Of a stretch of DNA of 32,775 nt, positions 14,794 to 24,246 are shown in pieces (the first letter of the stretch is position 1; each line of letters begins with the position of its first letter). The DNA lies in the NCBI GenBank assembly GCA_021203145.1, contig JAJQBS010000014.1:1-32775 (forward strand). The letters are read 5' to 3'. Made by a program: the position numbers and the translations under genes. A model generated the notes under the pieces. That model was not told the DNA's origin and made no database searches. It saw only the letters and a list, made by a program, of their open reading frames with translations. The stretch comes from Lachnospiraceae bacterium (lineage in GTDB: Bacteria; Bacillota; Clostridia; Lachnospirales; Lachnospiraceae).

Positions 14794-15930
14794 ATGTATA
14801 AAATTATAAAAAGAGATCACCTCGCAAAGAGGGCGGTTTTTGAGACGGTGCACGGAACGGTGCAGACGCCGGTATTTATGAATGTAGGGACGGTCGCGGC
14901 GATCAAGGGCGCGGTGGCGATGACGGATCTGTATGAGATCGGTACGCAGATCGAGCTGTCGAATACCTATCATCTGCATGTGCGTCCGGGCGATGAGGTG
15001 GTAAAGAAGATGGGCGGCCTGCATAAATTCATGAACTGGGAGCGGCCGATCCTGACGGATTCCGGCGGGTTCCAGGTCTTTTCGCTGGCGAGCATGCGGA
15101 AAATAAAGGAAGAGGGCGTGACGTTTCAGTCGCATATTGATGGGCGCAGGATTTTTATGGGGCCTGAGGAGAGCATGCAGATTCAGTCCAATCTGGGTTC
15201 CACAATTGCGATGGCGTTCGACGAGTGCCCGTCCAGTGTGGCGGATCGCGGCTATGTGCAGACGTCCGTGGATCGCACATATCGGTGGCTGGTGCGGTGT
15301 AAGGACGAGATGAGGCGGCTGAACGCGCTGCCGGATACAATCAATCCGCATCAGATGCTTTTTGGTATCAATCAGGGCGCGATCTACGAGGATATCCGCA
15401 TAGAGCACGCGAAGCGGATTTCGGAGCTGGATCTGGACGGCTACGCGGTCGGCGGGCTTGCGGTTGGGGAATCGCATGAGCAGATGTACCATATTCTGAA
15501 CGAGGTGGTTCCGTATCTGCCTCCAGATAAGCCGACCTATCTGATGGGGGTGGGGACGCCGATCAACATCCTTGAGGGCGTCGCGCGCGGCGTTGACTTT
15601 TTCGACTGCGTCTATCCGAGCCGGAACGGGCGCCATGGCCACGTGTATACGAACCATGGTAAGCTCAACCTGTTCAATGCGAAATATGAGCTGGATGCTT
15701 CGCCGATTGAAAAGGGCTGTGGCTGCCCGGCCTGCCGCCATTACAGCCGCGCTTATATCCGCCACCTGCTGAAGGCGAAGGAAATGCTGGGCATGCGTCT
15801 CTGCGTGCTGCACAACCTCTATTTTTATAATCATCTGATGGAGGAAATCCGCGAGGCAATCGAGCAGGAGCGGTACGACACGTTCAAAAAAGAGAAAATA
15901 GAATGCTATCTGCGGGGAGAAGATGCCTGA
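14794..15930 (+). CDS. tgt: Queuine/preQ1 tRNA-ribosyltransferase
   Basis: This 378-residue enzyme exchanges guanine at position 34 of GUN-anticodon tRNAs for the queuosine precursor preQ1. Family motifs: the catalytic region LTDSGGFQVFSLA (~90-102, with the substrate Asp), AFDEC (~143), QGAIYEDIR (~196), the DCVYPSRNGRHG segment (~270-280, with the nucleophile Asp), and the zinc site CGCPAC...H (~312-317 and the later His). Full family length. GGAGG lies 7 nt before the ATG. It is followed 177 bp later by yajC, a very common clostridial pairing, though yajC also has its own promoter here. No queC/D/E/F genes are in the window. Confidence 0.97.
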   Translation: MYKIIKRDHLAKRAVFETVHGTVQTPVFMNVGTVAAIKGAVAMTDLYEIGTQIELSNTYHLHVRPGDEVVKKMGGLHKFMNWERPILTDSGGFQVFSLASMRKIKEEGVTFQSHIDGRRIFMGPEESMQIQSNLGSTIAMAFDECPSSVADRGYVQTSVDRTYRWLVRCKDEMRRLNALPDTINPHQMLFGINQGAIYEDIRIEHAKRISELDLDGYAVGGLAVGESHEQMYHILNEVVPYLPPDKPTYLMGVGTPINILEGVARGVDFFDCVYPSRNGRHGHVYTNHGKLNLFNAKYELDASPIEKGCGCPACRHYSRAYIRHLLKAKEMLGMRLCVLHNLYFYNHLMEEIREAIEQERYDTFKKEKIECYLRGEDA

Positions 15931-15979
15931 GAACAATCAGCAGCAGAGAAAAACAGGTATGAAAAATGGAAAAAAACAC

Positions 15980-16008
15980 TTGATTCACCGGAAAGGATTG
16001 TGTATTAT
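15980..16008 (+). promoter_or_regulatory. Sigma-A promoter of yajC
   Basis: TTGATT (15980-15985), a 17-bp spacer and TATTAT (16003-16008). The leader can form CCGC-GATT-GCGG inside an outer ATCA/CCCC with GGGG/TGAT stem (about 16030-16072). Confidence 0.7.
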
Positions 16009-16107
16009 GGTAGAGGTGCAATCATCTCCCCTCTATTTTGAGAAATATCCGCGATTGCGGAACGGGGTGATTTGCCGGAAAAGAATATAGTTCAGGAGGC
16101 ACATCAA

Positions 16108-16425
16108 ATGTTGAATTTATTGACAGAGTCATCGACGTCAACCGGGAGCAGTATGATTGTACTGGTCGTATACATTGTGATTATTGGCGTCGCCATGTAT
16201 TTCTTCGCTGTTCGCCCGCAGAAAAAGGAGCAGAAGCGGATGCAGTCACTGATTAATTCGGTGGAAGTCGGCGACACGATTGTTACGACGAGCGGGTTTT
16301 ATGGAGTGGTGATTGATATCACGGACGAGGATTGCATCGTGGAGTTCGGCAGTAATAAAAACTGCAGAATCCCGATGAAAAAATCAGCGATCTCCGAAGT
16401 AGAGAAGGCTGAAGAGGCATCATAA
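16108..16425 (+). CDS. yajC: Preprotein translocase subunit YajC
   Basis: This 105-residue protein has one membrane helix (~residues 16-36), followed at once by the family signature FFAVRPQKKEQKRMQ, then a small beta domain (VGDTIVTTSGFYGVVIDI). YajC associates with SecDF at the Sec translocon. The start at 16108 follows AGGAGG; an upstream in-frame ATG (16072) has no ribosome site. secD/secF are not in the window. Confidence 0.95.
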   Translation: MLNLLTESSTSTGSSMIVLVVYIVIIGVAMYFFAVRPQKKEQKRMQSLINSVEVGDTIVTTSGFYGVVIDITDEDCIVEFGSNKNCRIPMKKSAISEVEKAEEAS

Positions 16426-16688
16426 ATGCCATGTGACTGTGAAGCATATCCACGACACAGGCAAGGTTTCTGTCAGAAATTGTTTTCGCGCAACAGGACA
16501 GCAAACGCTGTGCGTCAGAAGTGGCTGCATGGCGTTTTCTCTTTATGAGAAACAGAATCTGAAATTATCACAAAACTGTTATTTACCCCGTCATCCTTGT
16601 GAGCTTGCAGGGAACGGCAGATTATTTTTGTCATTCGTTTTACCGTAAACGGCGTCTTTCATATTTTTTACATGCAGGAGGAGATTAT
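16426..16688. other. Leader region of leuB without recognisable T-box
   Basis: 263 bp between yajC and leuB. I see no terminator with a T-run, no good promoter and no T-box motif (GGGTGGNACCGCG). A small CGTTT-TACCGT-AAACG hairpin (around 16633-16650) is the only notable structure. Confidence 0.4.
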
Positions 16689-17771
16689 ATGGCTTACAAA
16701 ATAGCGGTCATTCCGGGCGACGGGATCGGCCCGGAGATTGTGCGGCAGGCGCAGCGTGTGCTGGATGCAGCTGCGAAAAAGTATGGCTTTGAACTGGAAT
16801 ACACCAGCCTTTTGATGGGCGGTGCGTCGATTGACGCGAATGGGGCGCCTTTGACGGAGGAGACGGTCGTGGCCGCGAAGGCGAGCGACGCGGTATTGAT
16901 GGGGTCGATCGGCGGCGACGCGAAGACGTCCCCCTGGTATCAGCTTCCGCCGCAGCTCCGCCCGGAGGCGGGACTTCTGGGGATCCGCAAGGCGCTGAAC
17001 CTGTTTGCGAATCTTCGCCCGGCGTACCTGTACGATGAGCTTAAGGCTGCGTGCCCGCTGAGCGATGAAGTGATCGGCGACGGTTTTGACATGATCATTG
17101 TGCGTGAGCTGACCGGCGGCCTGTATTTTGGCGAGCGGCATACGGACGTTGTGGATGGGCTGCGGACAGCGGTTGACACGCTTGTATATAATGAAAATGA
17201 GATCCGCAGGATTGCGGTGAAGGCGTTTGAGATCGCTCGCAAGCGCAGGAAGCAGGTATGCAGCGTCGATAAGGCGAACGTTCTGGATTCCTCGCGCCTC
17301 TGGAGAGCGGTGGTGGAGGAGGTCGCAGAGGATTATCCGGACGTGACACTCACCCACATGCTGGTGGACAACTGCGCGATGCAGATCGTGAAGGATCCCG
17401 CGCAGTTCGACGTGATTCTCACGGAAAACATGTTCGGAGATATTCTCTCCGACGAGGCAAGCATGGTGACCGGCTCGATCGGGATGCTTTCCTCCGCTTC
17501 TCTGAATGAGACAAAGCTTGGTCTTTATGAGCCGAGCCATGGCTCCGCCCCGGATATCGCTGGTCAGGGGATAGCGAACCCGATCGCGACGATCCTTTCC
17601 GCAGCGATGCTCCTGCGCTACTCGCTGGATCTGGATGAGGCGGCAGACGCGATTGAGAGCGCGGTAAAGCAGGTGCTGAGCGAGGGGTACCGCACTGTGG
17701 ATATCATGAGCGAAGGCTGCGTAAAAGTCGGCACGGAAAAGATGGGCGAGCTGATCGCGGAGCGGGTGTGA
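16689..17771 (+). CDS. leuB: 3-isopropylmalate dehydrogenase
   Basis: This 360-residue NAD-dependent enzyme of leucine synthesis oxidises and decarboxylates 3-isopropylmalate. Family blocks: [13 protein letters not shown] at the N-terminus, [17 protein letters not shown] (~96-112), [12 protein letters not shown] (~137-148), the metal/substrate site [32 protein letters not shown] (~223-254), and the nucleotide-binding [21 protein letters not shown] (~277-297). Full length. GGAGGAG precedes the ATG at 16689. leuA and leuCD are not in the window; the gene is grouped with ilvD and ilvB. Confidence 0.97.
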   Translation: MAYKIAVIPGDGIGPEIVRQAQRVLDAAAKKYGFELEYTSLLMGGASIDANGAPLTEETVVAAKASDAVLMGSIGGDAKTSPWYQLPPQLRPEAGLLGIRKALNLFANLRPAYLYDELKAACPLSDEVIGDGFDMIIVRELTGGLYFGERHTDVVDGLRTAVDTLVYNENEIRRIAVKAFEIARKRRKQVCSVDKANVLDSSRLWRAVVEEVAEDYPDVTLTHMLVDNCAMQIVKDPAQFDVILTENMFGDILSDEASMVTGSIGMLSSASLNETKLGLYEPSHGSAPDIAGQGIANPIATILSAAMLLRYSLDLDEAADAIESAVKQVLSEGYRTVDIMSEGCVKVGTEKMGELIAERV

Positions 17772-17810
17772 CACGGTAAGGCGAACAGGCAAAGGGGAAC
17801 AGGAGGAGTT

Positions 17811-18056
17811 ATGAAAAATAAGGAGAATTCGGATAAGTCGGAGAAGAAACTCAGGAAGATAAAACTGATTCTGGATATTATTTTCCTTCTCGTGATGAGT
17901 TTACTGCTCGATTTATTTGAGACCCTGTTGTCAATGAATAAAGTCTGGATGCAGCTGATCTTTGTTGCTCTTTATGCAGTTTTTTGGCAAAAAGCCTCGG
18001 AGTTTCTTCTTCCTGTTATCCAGAGCAGAATTGTAAATAAGACGGAAAATGAATGA
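17811..18056 (+). CDS. Small two-helix membrane protein
   Basis: This 81-residue protein has a lysine-rich N-terminus (KNKENSDKSEKKLRKIK) and two hydrophobic segments (~18-42 and ~45-62). GGAGGAG is well placed before the ATG, and base composition is AT-richer than its neighbours. I do not recognise a family. It lies between leuB and ilvD on the same strand, 39 bp after leuB, and may be cotranscribed with leuB. A role in amino-acid metabolism cannot be inferred from position alone. Confidence 0.7.
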   Translation: MKNKENSDKSEKKLRKIKLILDIIFLLVMSLLLDLFETLLSMNKVWMQLIFVALYAVFWQKASEFLLPVIQSRIVNKTENE

Positions 18057-18113
18057 TGCACACAGATGAACAGCACTCTTATGACAGACTGCGCGTCTGG
18101 CGCAAAGTGAAAT

Positions 18114-18163
18114 CAACTTAAGTTGTATTCTATAGTTTTATTGTCGTTTACTAGAGTTTTATT
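18114..18163. promoter_or_regulatory. Operator-like palindrome and direct repeats before ilvD
   Basis: CAACTTAAGTTG (18114-18125) is a perfect 12-bp palindrome. Next come two 13-bp direct repeats differing at one base, CTATAGTTTTATT (18130-18142) and CTAGAGTTTTATT (18151-18163), spaced exactly 21 bp, about two helical turns. The arrangement suggests a protein-binding region controlling ilvD; the regulator is not identified. Confidence 0.45.
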
Positions 18164-18253
18164 ATGAAGATCTGGCTGTAAGTGTACCTGTTTTAAAATA
18201 CTGCAGCCATATAAATTGCCGTATGAATGATACGAGAGAGGAGATTTGTGAAA

Positions 18254-19927
18254 ATGAAAAGTGACGCGGTAAAAAAGGGTGTGCAGCAGGCGCCGCACCG
18301 CTCCCTGTTCCACGCGCTGGGACTGTCGGAGGAGGAGATGAAGAAGCCGCTTATCGGCATTGTGAATTCGTATAATGAAGTGGTTCCGGGACATATGAAC
18401 CTGGATAAGATTACCGAGGCGGTGAAGCTGGGCGTGTCACTCGCCGGCGGCGTGCCGAGAGAATTCCCGGCGATCGCGGTCTGTGACGGCATTGCGATGG
18501 GGCATGTCGGCATGAAGTATTCGCTCGTGACGCGCGACCTGATCGCGGATTCGACGGAGTGTATGGCGATCGCACACCAGTTTGACGCGCTGGTCATGAT
18601 TCCGAACTGTGATAAGAACGTGCCGGGGCTTCTGATGGCCGCCGCGCGTCTGAATATTCCGACGATTTTTGTCAGCGGAGGCCCGATGCTGGCCGGGCAT
18701 CACAGAGGGCGCAAGCGCAGCCTTTCCAGTATGTTTGAGGCGGTCGGCGAGCATGCGGCGGGGACGATGACGGACGAGGAGCTCACGGAGTTTGAGCAGA
18801 ACGTATGTCCGACCTGCGGCTCCTGCTCCGGCATGTATACCGCGAACAGCATGAACTGTCTGACCGAGGTGCTTGGCATGGGTCTCAAGGGAAACGGCAC
18901 CATCCCGGCTGTCTATTCAGACCGCATCATCCTGGCGAAAAAGGCAGGCATGCAGGTCATGGAGCTGCTGAAGAAGGATATCCGTCCGCGGGACATCATG
19001 ACGGAAAAGGCCTTTATGAATGCGCTGACCGTGGATATGGCGCTTGGCTGCTCGACGAACAGTATGCTGCACCTCCCGGCGATTGCGCACGAGGCAGGCG
19101 TGGAGCTGAATGTGGATATCGCGAACGAGATCAGCGCGCGCACGCCGAACATCTGCCATCTGGCTCCGGCAGGCCCGACCTATATGGAGGATCTGAACGA
19201 GGCGGGCGGCGTCTATGCGGTCATGAATGAGCTGACAAAGAAAAACCTGCTGCATCTGGACTGCATGACAGTGACCGGAAAGACGGTCGGAGAAAATATC
19301 AAAGACTGTGCAAACCTGGATCCGGAGGTGATCCGTCCTGTCGAGAATCCTTACAGCACGACCGGCGGTCTGGCTGTTCTGAAGGGAAATCTGGCGCCGG
19401 AGGGCAGCGTGGTGAAGCGTTCGGCTGTCGCTCCTGAGATGATGGTGCATGAGGGCCCGGCCCGCGTCTTTGACTGCGAGGAGGACGCGATTGCCGATAT
19501 CCTTGGCGGAAAAATCAATCCGGGTGATGTGGTTGTCATCCGCTACGAGGGACCGAAGGGCGGCCCCGGCATGCGCGAGATGCTGAATCCGACCTCTGCG
19601 ATCGCGGGCATGGGTCTGGGCTCCACGGTTGCGCTGATCACGGACGGCCGGTTCAGTGGCGCGTCCAGAGGCGCATCCATCGGCCATGTATGCCCGGAGG
19701 CGGCGGTCGGTGGGACGATCGCTCTGGTAGAAGAAGGCGATATTATTAAGGTGAATATCCCGGATTGCACATTGACGCTCGATGTCAGCGATGAGGAGCT
19801 CTCAAAGCGCCGTGCGTCATGGCAGCCGAGAGAGCCGAAGGTCGACACCGGCTACCTGAAACGTTACGCGGCTCTGGTGACGAGCGCAAGCCGTGGCGCG
19901 GTGCTGGAAGTGCCGGGGAATTCATGA
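18254..19927 (+). CDS. ilvD: Dihydroxy-acid dehydratase
   Basis: This 557-residue Fe-S enzyme makes 2-keto acids in valine, isoleucine and leucine synthesis. Signature blocks: [23 protein letters not shown] at the start, [11 protein letters not shown] (~77-87), the cluster cysteines in [11 protein letters not shown] (~116-126) and [18 protein letters not shown] (~187-204), [15 protein letters not shown] (~435-449) and [16 protein letters not shown] (~466-481). Full length. The start at 18254 matches the family; a GTG two codons upstream is equally reachable from the GAGGAG site. Operator-like repeats lie upstream; ilvB follows after 242 bp. Confidence 0.97.
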   Translation: MKSDAVKKGVQQAPHRSLFHALGLSEEEMKKPLIGIVNSYNEVVPGHMNLDKITEAVKLGVSLAGGVPREFPAIAVCDGIAMGHVGMKYSLVTRDLIADSTECMAIAHQFDALVMIPNCDKNVPGLLMAAARLNIPTIFVSGGPMLAGHHRGRKRSLSSMFEAVGEHAAGTMTDEELTEFEQNVCPTCGSCSGMYTANSMNCLTEVLGMGLKGNGTIPAVYSDRIILAKKAGMQVMELLKKDIRPRDIMTEKAFMNALTVDMALGCSTNSMLHLPAIAHEAGVELNVDIANEISARTPNICHLAPAGPTYMEDLNEAGGVYAVMNELTKKNLLHLDCMTVTGKTVGENIKDCANLDPEVIRPVENPYSTTGGLAVLKGNLAPEGSVVKRSAVAPEMMVHEGPARVFDCEEDAIADILGGKINPGDVVVIRYEGPKGGPGMREMLNPTSAIAGMGLGSTVALITDGRFSGASRGASIGHVCPEAAVGGTIALVEEGDIIKVNIPDCTLTLDVSDEELSKRRASWQPREPKVDTGYLKRYAALVTSASRGAVLEVPGNS

Positions 19928-20169
19928 CTTCCTCCATCTGGTTATCCGAGACATGCGGCATGAGTTTTTTCCTTTCCCGATGACTATTATGATTGTCAGG
20001 AACAGGCGCTGCGTTTGTGAATGAAAAAGGCGGCACAGGGAGGGCAGAATAGCCTTGGAAGCATAGCCGGGCAGAAACAGGAATGGTTCCTGAAAATGTA
20101 TGTATAGAAGGAATAAAAGATAAAGCTATAAAGAAATAGAAAAGACCGATACAGGAAGGATAGATACGG

Positions 20170-21849
20170 ATGAAATTAAATGGTTCGCAAATTGTAATAG
20201 AATGCCTGAAGGAGCAGGGGGTAGATACCGTCTTCGGCTATCCGGGAGGCACGATCTTAAATGTTTATGATGAACTGTACAAGCACAGCAATGAGATCAC
20301 GCATATTCTGACCTCGCATGAGCAGGGCGCTTCCCACGCGGCGGACGGCTATGCGCGTTCCACCGGAAGGGTGGGCGTGTGCCTGGCAACATCTGGCCCG
20401 GGCGCGACGAACCTGGTGACCGGCATTGCGACCGCCTATATGGATTCGATCCCGATCGTGGCGATTACGGCCAATGTAGCGGTATCCTCACTCGGACGAG
20501 ACAGCTTTCAGGAGGTTGACATCGCCGGAATCACGATTCCGATTACAAAGCATAATTTTATCGTAAAAGATGTGACAAAGCTTGCGGACACAATCCGCTG
20601 GGCGTTCCATATTGCGCAGGAGGGGCGCCCGGGTCCGGTTCTGGTGGATATTCCCAAGGACATCACGGCGGCTGTTACTGATTTCGAGCCGCAGGTTCCG
20701 GAAAAGCCGGAGCGAAGCACAGAATACATCCGTGAGGAAGACCTGGATGCGGCGGTAAAGCTGATCAACGAGTGCAAAAAGCCCTTTGTGTTTGTAGGCG
20801 GCGGCGCGGTGCGCTCGGACGCGGCGGATGAATTAAAGAAATTTGTCGAAAAAGTACATGCCCCTGTGGCAGATTCCCTGATGGGAAAGGGCGCGTTTGA
20901 CGGCAGAGATGAGATGTACTGCGGTATGCTTGGCATGCATGGCACCAAGGCCGCGAACCTTGGCGTCTCGCAGTGCGACCTGCTGATTACCGTGGGATCA
21001 CGCTTCAGTGACCGTGTGATCGGAAATGCTTCGACGTTCGCGAAAAACGCGAAGGTTCTTCAGATTGATGTGGATCCGGCGGAGATTAATAAAAATATTC
21101 AGGTGGATACCAGCATCATCGGCGACGTCCGCGAGGTCCTGAAAAGACTGAATGCGCGGATTGAGGATCACCGCCACGATGAGTGGGACGATTCCGTCAA
21201 AGAGCTGAAAAAGAAATACCCCCTCAAATACAATCAGGACGGTCTGACCGGACCGTATGTGGTGGAGGAAATTTATCGCCAGACACAGGGGGACGCGATC
21301 ATCGTGACCGATGTCGGCCAGCACCAGATGTGGACAGCGCAGTATTACAAATTTTCAAAGCCGCGTACCCTTTTGTCCTCCGGCGGCCTGGGTACGATGG
21401 GCTATGGCGTGGGGGCGGCGATCGGAGCGAAGGTAGCCAATCCGGACAAGACGGTCATCAATATCGCGGGAGACGGCTGTTTCCGTATGAATATGAATGA
21501 GATTGCCACTGCGGCGCGGTACAATATTCCGATCATTGAGGTGGTTATCAACAACCACGTGCTTGGCATGGTGCGCCAGTGGCAGACCCTGTTTTATGAT
21601 AAACGCTATTCGGCGACCGTGCTCAATGACAGCGTCGATTTCGTCAAGCTGGCAGAAGCGATGGGGGCTGTCGGCATCCTGGTGACCAGAAAGGAAGAGG
21701 TAGGCCCGGCACTGGAAAAAGCGATCGGCCTTGGCCGCCCGGTCGTGATCGACTGTCAGATCGACTGCGACGATAAGGTATTCCCGATGGTATCGCCGGG
21801 AGCCGCGATTGACACCGCGTTTGACGAGGACGACCTGGCAAAGAAGTGA
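20170..21849 (+). CDS. ilvB: Acetolactate synthase large (catalytic) subunit
   Basis: This 559-residue thiamine-pyrophosphate enzyme condenses pyruvate (or pyruvate with 2-ketobutyrate) at the first common step of branched-chain synthesis. Blocks: VFGYPGGTILNVYD, the catalytic-Glu region HEQGASHAADGYAR (~51-64), SGPGATNLVTGIA (~77-89), the FAD-type middle domain with QIDVDPAEINKN, and the TPP-binding GDGCFRMNMNEIATA...NN (~437-465). Biosynthetic IlvB type rather than catabolic AlsS, judged by the middle domain. No ilvN regulatory-subunit gene follows, so feedback regulation must come from elsewhere or be absent. It needs thiamine, which links loosely to thiT in this window. Confidence 0.95.
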   Translation: MKLNGSQIVIECLKEQGVDTVFGYPGGTILNVYDELYKHSNEITHILTSHEQGASHAADGYARSTGRVGVCLATSGPGATNLVTGIATAYMDSIPIVAITANVAVSSLGRDSFQEVDIAGITIPITKHNFIVKDVTKLADTIRWAFHIAQEGRPGPVLVDIPKDITAAVTDFEPQVPEKPERSTEYIREEDLDAAVKLINECKKPFVFVGGGAVRSDAADELKKFVEKVHAPVADSLMGKGAFDGRDEMYCGMLGMHGTKAANLGVSQCDLLITVGSRFSDRVIGNASTFAKNAKVLQIDVDPAEINKNIQVDTSIIGDVREVLKRLNARIEDHRHDEWDDSVKELKKKYPLKYNQDGLTGPYVVEEIYRQTQGDAIIVTDVGQHQMWTAQYYKFSKPRTLLSSGGLGTMGYGVGAAIGAKVANPDKTVINIAGDGCFRMNMNEIATAARYNIPIIEVVINNHVLGMVRQWQTLFYDKRYSATVLNDSVDFVKLAEAMGAVGILVTRKEEVGPALEKAIGLGRPVVIDCQIDCDDKVFPMVSPGAAIDTAFDEDDLAKK

Positions 21850-21938
21850 TGTTTCTGGCTGTGACACATGCATAAAAATTTTTAGCAAAAAATAAACAGT
21901 GACATAGTAACTTGGAGAGTAACTTGGAGGAACTGAAA

Positions 21939-23039
21939 ATGAGCAGAGTGTACAATTTTTCGGCAGGACCGGCGGTCTTGCCGGAGGAAGTCCTGCAGAA
22001 GGTGCAGGGTGAAATGATGGATTACAGGGGGAGCGGCATGTCCGTTATGGAGATGAGCCACCGCTCGAAGGTTTTTGACAACATCATTCAGGAAGCGGAG
22101 CAGGATCTGCGCGACCTGATGGGGATTCCGGACAATTACCGGGTTCTGTTTATGCAGGGCGGCGCGAGCCTCCAGTTTTCGATGATTCCGATGAATCTAA
22201 TGAAAAACCGGGTGGCGGATTATGTGCTCACCGGCCAGTGGTCAAAGAAAGCGTGGCAGGAGGCACAGAAATACGGTACGGCGAACGCTGTGGCCTCAAG
22301 CGCAGACAAAACGTTCTCCTACATTCCTGACTGCAGCGACCTTCCGATCGACGAGAAAGCCGATTATGTATACATTTGTGAGAACAATACCATCTATGGC
22401 ACCAAATATAAAAAGCTCCCGAATACGAAGGGAAAGCTTCTGGTATCGGACGTTTCGTCCTGCTTCCTCTCAGAGCCGGTGAACGTGAGTGACTACGGCA
22501 TCATTTACGGCGGCGTGCAGAAGAATATCGGGCCTGCGGGCATGGTGATTTCCATTATCCGGGAAGACCTGATTACGGATGACGTGATGGAATTTACGCC
22601 GACCATGATGAAATTCAAGACGCATGCGGACGCGGGCTCTCTTTACAATACTCCGAACTGCTGGTGCATCTATGTGTGCGGCGAGGTGTTCAAATGGCTG
22701 AAAGCGATGGGCGGCCTTTCCGTGATGAAGGAGCGCAACGAGAAGAAAGCTGCGGTTCTCTACGATTATCTGGACAGCAGTCGGATGTTCCACGGCACGG
22801 TTGTAAAGGAAGACCGTTCCCTGATGAACGTTCCATTCGTGACCGGCGACAAGGAGCTGGACGCCAAATTTGTCAAAGAGGCGGAAGCAGCCGGGTTTGT
22901 GAATCTCAAGGGCCATCGCACGGTTGGCGGCATGCGGGCGAGCATTTACAACGCGATGCCGCAGGAGGGCGTGGAGAAGCTCGTGGCGTTCATGAAGGAA
23001 TTTGAGGAGAGAGGTTTGAAGAAAAATGTATCAGTATAA
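21939..23039 (+). CDS. serC: Phosphoserine aminotransferase
   Basis: This 366-residue PLP enzyme converts 3-phosphohydroxypyruvate to phosphoserine. Blocks: YNFSAGPAVLPEEVL at the start, MEMSHRSKVF (~35-44), MQGGASLQFSMIPMNL (~76-91), and the PLP-lysine region GGVQKNIGPAGMVI (~195-208). Full length. The start at 21939 follows GGAGG. Its last 14 bp overlap the start of serA, indicating translational coupling. Confidence 0.97.
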   Translation: MSRVYNFSAGPAVLPEEVLQKVQGEMMDYRGSGMSVMEMSHRSKVFDNIIQEAEQDLRDLMGIPDNYRVLFMQGGASLQFSMIPMNLMKNRVADYVLTGQWSKKAWQEAQKYGTANAVASSADKTFSYIPDCSDLPIDEKADYVYICENNTIYGTKYKKLPNTKGKLLVSDVSSCFLSEPVNVSDYGIIYGGVQKNIGPAGMVISIIREDLITDDVMEFTPTMMKFKTHADAGSLYNTPNCWCIYVCGEVFKWLKAMGGLSVMKERNEKKAAVLYDYLDSSRMFHGTVVKEDRSLMNVPFVTGDKELDAKFVKEAEAAGFVNLKGHRTVGGMRASIYNAMPQEGVEKLVAFMKEFEERGLKKNVSV

Positions 23040-24189
23040 ATGCCTGAACCCGATCGCGACGGCGGGCCTGAACCAGCTGTCCGGGCAGTATGTGCAGGTG
23101 GAGAATTTAAATGAGGCGGACGCTGTGCTGGTGCGCAGCGCCGACATGCATGCACTTGAGCTTCCGGACTCGCTTCAGGCGATTGCGCGCGCGGGTGCGG
23201 GCGTCAACAATATTCCGCTGGATCTTTGTGCGGAAAAGGGAATTGTGGTATTTAACACGCCAGGCGCGAACGCGAACGGTGTGAAGGAGCTGGTGATTGC
23301 GGGCATGCTTCTGGCGGCGCGCGATATCGTCGGCGGTGTGAACTGGGTGGAGAGCCAGACGGCCAACCCTGACGTACAGAAGCAGGCGGAGAAGGAGAAA
23401 AAACGCTTTGCCGGCAGCGAGCTGCGGGGCAAGAAGCTCGGCATCATCGGCCTCGGCGCGATCGGCGTCCAGGTGGCGAACGCAGCGACGCATCTGTGCA
23501 TGGAGGTCTATGGTTACGATCCCTATATTTTTGTGGACGCTGCGTGGAACCTTTCGAGAAGCATCCGTCATATTACGGATGTGGAGCAGATTTACGCGCA
23601 GTGCGACTATATCACGATTCATGTCCCGCTGATGGATTCCACGCGCGGGATGATCGACCAGGCGGCGATCACGAAGATGAAGCCGAACGCAGTCATTCTC
23701 AACTTTGCGCGTGACCTTCTGGTGGATGAGAAAGCAGTTGTCGCCGCCCTTGGGGAAGGGCGCATTCACCGCTATGTGTCTGATTTTCCGAATCCGGTGA
23801 CGGTCGGCAAAAAAGGCGTCATTACCACCCCCCATCTTGGCGCATCCACTGCTGAGGCCGAGGAAAACTGCGCGGTCATGGCAGTGACAGAGCTGCGTAG
23901 CTTCCTGGAGAATGGCAATATCCGGAACTCTGTGAATTATCCGAACTGCGACCTGGGCGTTTGCAGCCATGTCGCCCGGGTGGCGATTTACCACAGGAAT
24001 GTCCCGAAGATGATCAGCCGTTTTACCGAGGTTCTCGGCAATATGAACATCCAGAACATGAGCAATACCAGCCGCGGCGATTACGCCTATACGCTGGTGG
24101 ATCTGGACGCGGCGGTGTCAGAAGAGATCGTGGCCGGGCTGAAGGCTGTGGAGGATGTGATCAAGGTCCGCGTTGTGAAGAATGGATGA
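23026..24189 (+). CDS. serA: D-3-phosphoglycerate dehydrogenase
   Basis: This 387-residue NAD-dependent enzyme starts serine synthesis. The NAD-binding GLGAIG is at 142-147, the catalytic Arg in NFARDLL (R229) and the catalytic His in TPHLGAST (H270). A short ACT-like domain occupies the C-terminus (~315-387). In the usual Arg-Glu-His triad the Glu lies in a D-V-F-x-x-E-P segment; here that segment reads VSDFPNPV, with Asp/Asn instead, a variant seen in one SerA branch that may change catalysis. The start overlaps serC by 14 bp. The DUF1015 gene follows after 57 bp. Confidence 0.95.
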   Translation: MYQYKCLNPIATAGLNQLSGQYVQVENLNEADAVLVRSADMHALELPDSLQAIARAGAGVNNIPLDLCAEKGIVVFNTPGANANGVKELVIAGMLLAARDIVGGVNWVESQTANPDVQKQAEKEKKRFAGSELRGKKLGIIGLGAIGVQVANAATHLCMEVYGYDPYIFVDAAWNLSRSIRHITDVEQIYAQCDYITIHVPLMDSTRGMIDQAAITKMKPNAVILNFARDLLVDEKAVVAALGEGRIHRYVSDFPNPVTVGKKGVITTPHLGASTAEAEENCAVMAVTELRSFLENGNIRNSVNYPNCDLGVCSHVARVAIYHRNVPKMISRFTEVLGNMNIQNMSNTSRGDYAYTLVDLDAAVSEEIVAGLKAVEDVIKVRVVKNG

Positions 24190-24246
24190 CATAGGAAGAT
24201 GCGTCCCGCAATCAGAGACCGGGGCATGGAAAACAGGAGATAGTAT

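Noticed and set aside
14737..15936. A 399-codon minus-strand frame opposite tgt
   Set aside because: A shadow of tgt: His/Arg-rich composition and no domain.
16426..20169. A T-box or other amino-acid leader before leuB, ilvD or ilvB
   Set aside because: I looked for the GGGTGGNACCGCG block and paired terminators in each leader and found none.
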